Shown: one piece after another, positions 59,651 through 64,000 of the stretch
How the letters are laid out: each line of letters opens with the position of its first letter
Position numbering within the stretch: the first letter of the stretch is position 1
Assembly (NCBI GenBank): GCA_002803225.1
Contig: NXFV01001656.1
Location: 1 to 64,000 of the forward strand
Origin: Gamarada debralockiae
Taxonomy: Eukaryota; Ascomycota; Leotiomycetes; Helotiales; Hyphodiscaceae
DNA: 64,000 nt
Direction: 5' to 3'
The notes under the pieces: model-generated
What the model was told of the DNA's origin: nothing
Databases searched by the model: none
What the model saw: the letters and a program-made list of their open reading frames with translations, nothing else
Position numbers and translations under genes: made by a program

Positions 59651-62106
59651 AGGGGGGAAAGGGACGAGGGGAATGCATTGTATGAGTATGATGATAGACT
59701 GGCAGCATAACAATTGGGTAGGGAATCAAGCAGTGTCTTCTATTCCTCGCATGTGACAATCATACGAATTTCGTCGCCTTTTGATAAATCGTCTCGTTTA
59801 TTTCCGGACTTCTCCTGAATCAGGTTTCTCTACATCCAGTCTCTTCCTCTTTCCTACACAATACCATCTCCACTGCTTCGTCAAACAATTGAAGTCAATT
59901 TCAACCATGGTCACCATCCCTAAATCTCGATCAAGCAGCCCATCCATCCGTCCTCGACTCTCACGCTGGTGCAGCAAGCGGCTGCCCCGCCGTCTCCACA
60001 CTGAAAACGCTATTTCCCCGGCACATCCACTATTACCCCAAGCCTCCACTGAGAAGAAGAATGGAGAAAACCCACTTGAGCAGTTTTCGTGTTGAAACGA
60101 TGCAGGAGCGACTTTGTCGATCACTCAAGAACTGTAGCTGAAAATTTGATTGGACAAGAGGAAGGATCGACGGTCTGTAGGTGAAGACGTGCAGGTGTGC
60201 CGAGGGAGCGAGGCACAAGGTTGAGGTGGGTTTCTTGAGGCTTGATTTACAGGAGAGGAGAGGAAATTTTGAGTTTTTGGATTTTGGGGAAGACGGGAAG
60301 CACGTTTTTCAAGTTGAGGATTTAGTTTGGTGTGTGATAGAAAGATATAGGCAAGTAGGTTAGCTCTCTTCTGCTTTTTCTCTCGTGCCCCAAAGAAATT
60401 TGGCTCCGATTATCGTTACTTAAAGAACTGCAAAAAGGGTTTCTCCACCCTCTCCCTCTCCCTACTCTTGTCCCGCGTCCTCGCCGTCCCAGCGCCTGTT
60501 CCCATTGAGCGAACAGTCCTCCCTCCACTCCCTCAAATCGCTTCCGCAGACTCTTGCCTGGCAACCAAAACCCTGTTTGGGCCAATCCCCTTCGTGTACT
60601 CTATCATCGGCTTCAATCAATCCGACACCTTTCTACTTCGAGAAGCTCCTAGACGGTGCATACCTGCTCACTGTCCACGGCTCCCACGATTTACCTTTGA
60701 GGGGTTCGTGATAAGGACCAGCCAATCCTGATTTTTGGATCCGAAGGGTGGAATCGAAGGGGGGGTAGTTGCGACAGAGTTGGTAGGAAGCAGTACTTAT
60801 GTGATTAGTTTGGCGTTGGGTGGTTGGGCTAAGACGCGAGTAGTTGGATCTCCTATTTAGAGGCATGAAGATGCAAGTAAAGAGAGAGTGCAACTGCTGA
60901 CTGGAGTGTAGAGTGTCTTGCTCAGATCAGGCGACGAAGACGGTAGCTGCTACAGAGGCAGACTTCCCTACTGCTTTGAGCAAGCTGGAAGGTTCTGAAG
61001 AGAGCTGCGGCTGTTGTTGCAGCTCCAACCGCTTGAGCGAATTGATGACTTGGAAATAGCTGATAAGATGGGGGAGATTCAGATCAGACGAAAGGATAAT
61101 TTTGATGTGCTTGCAAGGTGAAGTGGGAAAGAGCCAAGAACATAGAGAACGTTTTTGGAATACTTAGATATTCGGATAAAGAAACATGGCAATAGAAGGG
61201 CTTTCGTTATAGAAGCATTCCTGGTGAAAGAGAATTAAAAATCCCTCTTTCACAGCCATGAATGCTCTTTGTCTACTCCATGGTTACCCTACTTCTGGCA
61301 AGGCGTCACTTACATCTATAGATGAGTACACTTGAAAAATCCTCTTGGTGCCTACTCATAACACATTACTGAACAGCATGAGAATTGAACACGTAGCAGT
61401 CTTTGGGGGAAAGCAAGGAGACCAGGTATAGAGTAACCCTTCAGTCCTCGGGGGAATATTGCAGCTTAGATGACTTGGCTGAGCTAGCTCCTATCTGCCA
61501 ACCAAGACAGGACGAATAGATGAAGCTTTGCAGTATAGTAATCGAACACATCTACACCCAATTCTGGATGTGCAACTGTGTCTTTCTGAATAACTACTAT
61601 CCAGAATATTCATGAGAAAAGAAGGCAGAAGTGAAGAGGACATGCTGGAGATAAATTCACAATGACGATAAGGTGGGCTGCTTTCTTATCTGCCTGACCG
61701 CGCTATTCCTCGTTAAGACACCCCGCGCTAGTGACATACTTCTGCGTCTTGCCCAACTCCTTCTTCTTGTCATACACGATAAACTTCTCTTCTTCTATTC
61801 ACTGTATGCAAGCCCTTATTCTCTTGGGCACCAGCAGTCTTTCGACTCGCGAATAGCTCCCCATCTCTGATACATTCACCGACGCCCGGTCTTGCCAGCA
61901 GGCAGGCAACCCGCTTCAGGCAGTGACGACGGACTCATCCTCGGAACCAAACTTTGTTAGACATATTGCCTCACAAACTATTGCATCCCACTGTAGGAAC
62001 TCTCTCCTTCTTGAATTACATGTTTACTTCGTCAATTTCTTTACGATAAACTACGATCTTGTCTCCTCGAGTTTGAGACATTCTATGATTCAGCAAGGCT
62101 AACGAC
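59651..62106. other. 2.5-kb intergenic region
   Basis: Several short frames but no supported gene. A small ORF at 59907-60095 (62 codons, Arg/Ser-rich) starts in a very good context, CAACCATGG, and is the only candidate. Confidence 0.45.
59907..60095 (+). CDS. Possible 62-residue Arg-rich small protein
   Basis: ATG at 59907 in the context CAACCATGG, 62 codons, ending TGA at 60093-60095. The product is rich in Arg, Ser and Pro, with WCSKRLPRRL in the middle. Nothing is recognised. Short ORFs of this size arise by chance, so this is tentative. Confidence 0.25.
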   Translation: MVTIPKSRSSSPSIRPRLSRWCSKRLPRRLHTENAISPAHPLLPQASTEKKNGENPLEQFSC

Positions 62107-64000
62107 ATGGATACATCCAGCGAGCTTCCTCCTTCCCAAGAACCTTCAACCCCAACACTTGAAACATCTTCGACCTCTCTGCGATTTCCCAGACCCGTTG
62201 CAGATCAAAGATTAAGCAGTTGGATTCAGAGCACTGCTGTCACAACCATGTCAGCCCGCAGCGAAGCTCCGTCTGACGAGGGCAACCTCGGTGAATCTAC
62301 CTACGAGTTTATCGATACGGACGAGGAGAGTCGTGACGATAATGCCACCGAGTCCGTAGCCTCCACAGATTTCGGTCGTCCAGATGATGTTGCCAGTCTC
62401 GCAGATACCGAACATAGCGGGGACGAGAGTGGAGAGGAGGATGGTCCGGAAACTTCAGCCTTCCCCACCCTCGATCCCAATGTCGAACAAGCTTTCAGCA
62501 CTCCCACAATAGGCCGAAGTTCTGCTGTTTTGATCGAGGAGATGGACACGCCTCTTGTTCGTTCCATCGAATTCGAGGAGCCATACAGCCTTGCGGCCGA
62601 GACTATCTCCGTCAAGCATACGGTTACCGACTTCAACGAGGAGCAGACCGCGAGCACTATCCAAGGAATGATGTTGCAGAGCCCACCAAAACGTCTAGCA
62701 GTCACTATCCGCCAGACCATGACCAAGCAAGGCCTGGCGACCCGAGACCCTCTTCGAATCTTATACGTTGGCAGTCACTCAGCAAAGCAAGACATCATCC
62801 ACAAGGTTGCTAGCTCTGTCACAGCATCTGTTGAGAGCGAAAAGCGTGCACAACACCTTCGACATTCTCCTCAACTCTATAATGTTGTCCCAGTATCAGC
62901 GTTCGGCTCCGAGCGAACTCCCGAGATTGAGCTCATGCACTCTTCTGGCTACCAAATCAATGTCGAGGATTGCACTTCTGCCCAGAACTTGAAGTTCGAG
63001 GATGTGCCTGAAAAGCCAGATGTCATCAAGCTCACTCTTGATGACAACTTCTCCTATCACTCTGTTCCCGAGGGAGAGGGATTTATTGTAGAGCCACGCT
63101 GGGAATTACCTCACGTTGCCATCTTCTATTGCTCTGATAACGATGATCTTGATGCCAGACGAACCACAACTATTGCAAGAAAGTTCATGAGCCGCCATGC
63201 CATCCCATCAATTGTCATTTCGCACAAGCAACTTTTCGATAGAGGACAATGCATGTCTCTCGACCAGCACTCGATCCACATGTGCTTGGAGTCACGAGAT
63301 CCAAATGGGCGAGGGAGTATCATTCATCGCCGTCTGCCTATTGATTTGGCTTCTTTCTTGAATATCGATGCGAGACAGATGAATAGAAACCTTGCATATC
63401 TTACTGGGCTTCACGAACCCCTCGATGCCCCAACACCCGCAATTACAACAAAGAAGACCGAGAACGCCCTTGTCAACCCTCCAGACCTTGAGAAGACCTC
63501 ATACAACATTAGTGACAGCGTCAACTTCATTCGCAACCGGAATGGAGCAGAATGGAGAGCTTTTCTACCGGTCGGACTGCTCCTTCTGAGCGTTTTCGCT
63601 GCTGTTCTCACTGGTATCCCAAGCTATCGCTTCTCATCAGCACCGGCGATCTCTATCAACAGCAAGACTATGTCGGCTGTTGCAATCTCCACTTCCTCTA
63701 CAACCTCGACAACTTCTACAACCCCGATTCCGAGTCTCATATCTACATCCACCTCTATCGCCATAAAGACGTCGACCCGGACGATCACTGTTACACACGC
63801 TCAGTCACAAGGACCGAACAGCCTCGCAGTTGTACCTTCGATGGAACTTGGAAAGTTATCTCAGACTACCCAGAATTCAGCCAAACCTGTCAACAAGTCT
63901 TCTGTCTGCACTGCCGAGATTCTTGGGGACAGAGAGATCTTGATCCGTATCCCTTCGGCTACCAAGCTCAGCTGGCTTACTAAGGAGGCGATGTCCGTCA
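62107..64000 (+). CDS. Large single-pass membrane protein of unknown function (partial, 3' end cut)
   Basis: The frame opens at ATG 62107 and stays open to the end of the window (631 codons), so the stop is outside. The first 160 residues are acidic and Ser/Thr-rich. A folded central region (about 210-470) includes LRILYVGSHSAKQDIIHKV and LPHVAIFYCSDNDDLDARRTT. A hydrophobic helix at about 486-506 (FLPVGLLLLSVFAAVLTG) is followed by a Ser/Thr/Lys-rich stretch. This is a type II-like or single-pass layout. I do not recognise the family. It is easily missed because it has no stop in the window. Confidence 0.75.
   Translation, partial: MDTSSELPPSQEPSTPTLETSSTSLRFPRPVADQRLSSWIQSTAVTTMSARSEAPSDEGNLGESTYEFIDTDEESRDDNATESVASTDFGRPDDVASLADTEHSGDESGEEDGPETSAFPTLDPNVEQAFSTPTIGRSSAVLIEEMDTPLVRSIEFEEPYSLAAETISVKHTVTDFNEEQTASTIQGMMLQSPPKRLAVTIRQTMTKQGLATRDPLRILYVGSHSAKQDIIHKVASSVTASVESEKRAQHLRHSPQLYNVVPVSAFGSERTPEIELMHSSGYQINVEDCTSAQNLKFEDVPEKPDVIKLTLDDNFSYHSVPEGEGFIVEPRWELPHVAIFYCSDNDDLDARRTTTIARKFMSRHAIPSIVISHKQLFDRGQCMSLDQHSIHMCLESRDPNGRGSIIHRRLPIDLASFLNIDARQMNRNLAYLTGLHEPLDAPTPAITTKKTENALVNPPDLEKTSYNISDSVNFIRNRNGAEWRAFLPVGLLLLSVFAAVLTGIPSYRFSSAPAISINSKTMSAVAISTSSTTSTTSTTPIPSLISTSTSIAIKTSTRTITVTHAQSQGPNSLAVVPSMELGKLSQTTQNSAKPVNKSSVCTAEILGDREILIRIPSATKLSWLTKEAMSV

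Overview
This is a nuclear chromosome segment from a filamentous ascomycete. Most genes carry short introns (about 48-70 bases) with GTAAGT/GTATGT-type donors, CTAAC-like branch points and CAG/TAG acceptors. The protein set (HET-C, a hybrid histidine kinase, a GH12 glucanase, Ysh1, Scs7, Spt20) is typical of Pezizomycotina. A leotiomycete is my guess, but no marker here proves it. I rebuilt the exon structures by hand. For every complete gene the spliced length is a multiple of three and the family motifs run across the junctions.

Layout. 1-1.7 kb: a possible decayed secreted-protein relic. 1.7-6.1 kb: YME2 (minus, 9 exons), divergent from EMI1 (plus), two mitochondrial genes sharing one 318-bp promoter. 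7.5-10.4 kb: SPT20 of SAGA (minus). 11.8-12.6 kb: a secreted GH12 endoglucanase (plus), tail-to-tail with a 1322-residue hybrid histidine kinase (13.0-17.2 kb, minus). 19.7-21.1 kb: a VWA-domain protein. 21.3-22.1 kb: a clearly broken short-chain dehydrogenase. 23.7-25.9 kb: an unrecognised coiled-coil protein. 26-29.8 kb: no clear gene, but a run of consensus splice sites on the minus strand that could be a hidden spliced transcript. 29.9-31.8 kb: RBM39/Rsd1-like splicing factor. 32.3-33.5 kb: SCS7 sphingolipid fatty-acid hydroxylase, divergent from het-c (34.0-36.7 kb). 36.9-38.4 kb: a BTB-like protein. 40.9-42.0 kb: a small membrane protein. 42.5-45.4 kb: YSH1 pre-mRNA 3'-end nuclease, divergent from TAF4 (46.0-47.9 kb). 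48.8-50.8 kb: NRAMP metal transporter. 53.1-54.3 kb: an unrecognised protein. 55.7-57.6 kb: glycerol kinase. 58.2-59.7 kb: peroxisomal 3-ketoacyl-CoA thiolase with a PTS2. 62.1 kb to the end: a large membrane protein that runs off the window.

Working together: several genes are core RNA-polymerase-II expression factors (Spt20, TAF4, Ysh1, Rbm39). Glycerol kinase and the thiolase lie side by side and suit growth on lipids (glycerol plus fatty acids). No gene cluster for a secondary metabolite, no CRISPR, no tRNA and no intact transposon was seen. The most unusual signals are a 60-bp MITE-like insertion upstream of the glucanase, a palindrome between direct repeats in the ysh1-TAF4 promoter, the broken dehydrogenase, and the possible spliced transcript at 26.9-27.6 kb.
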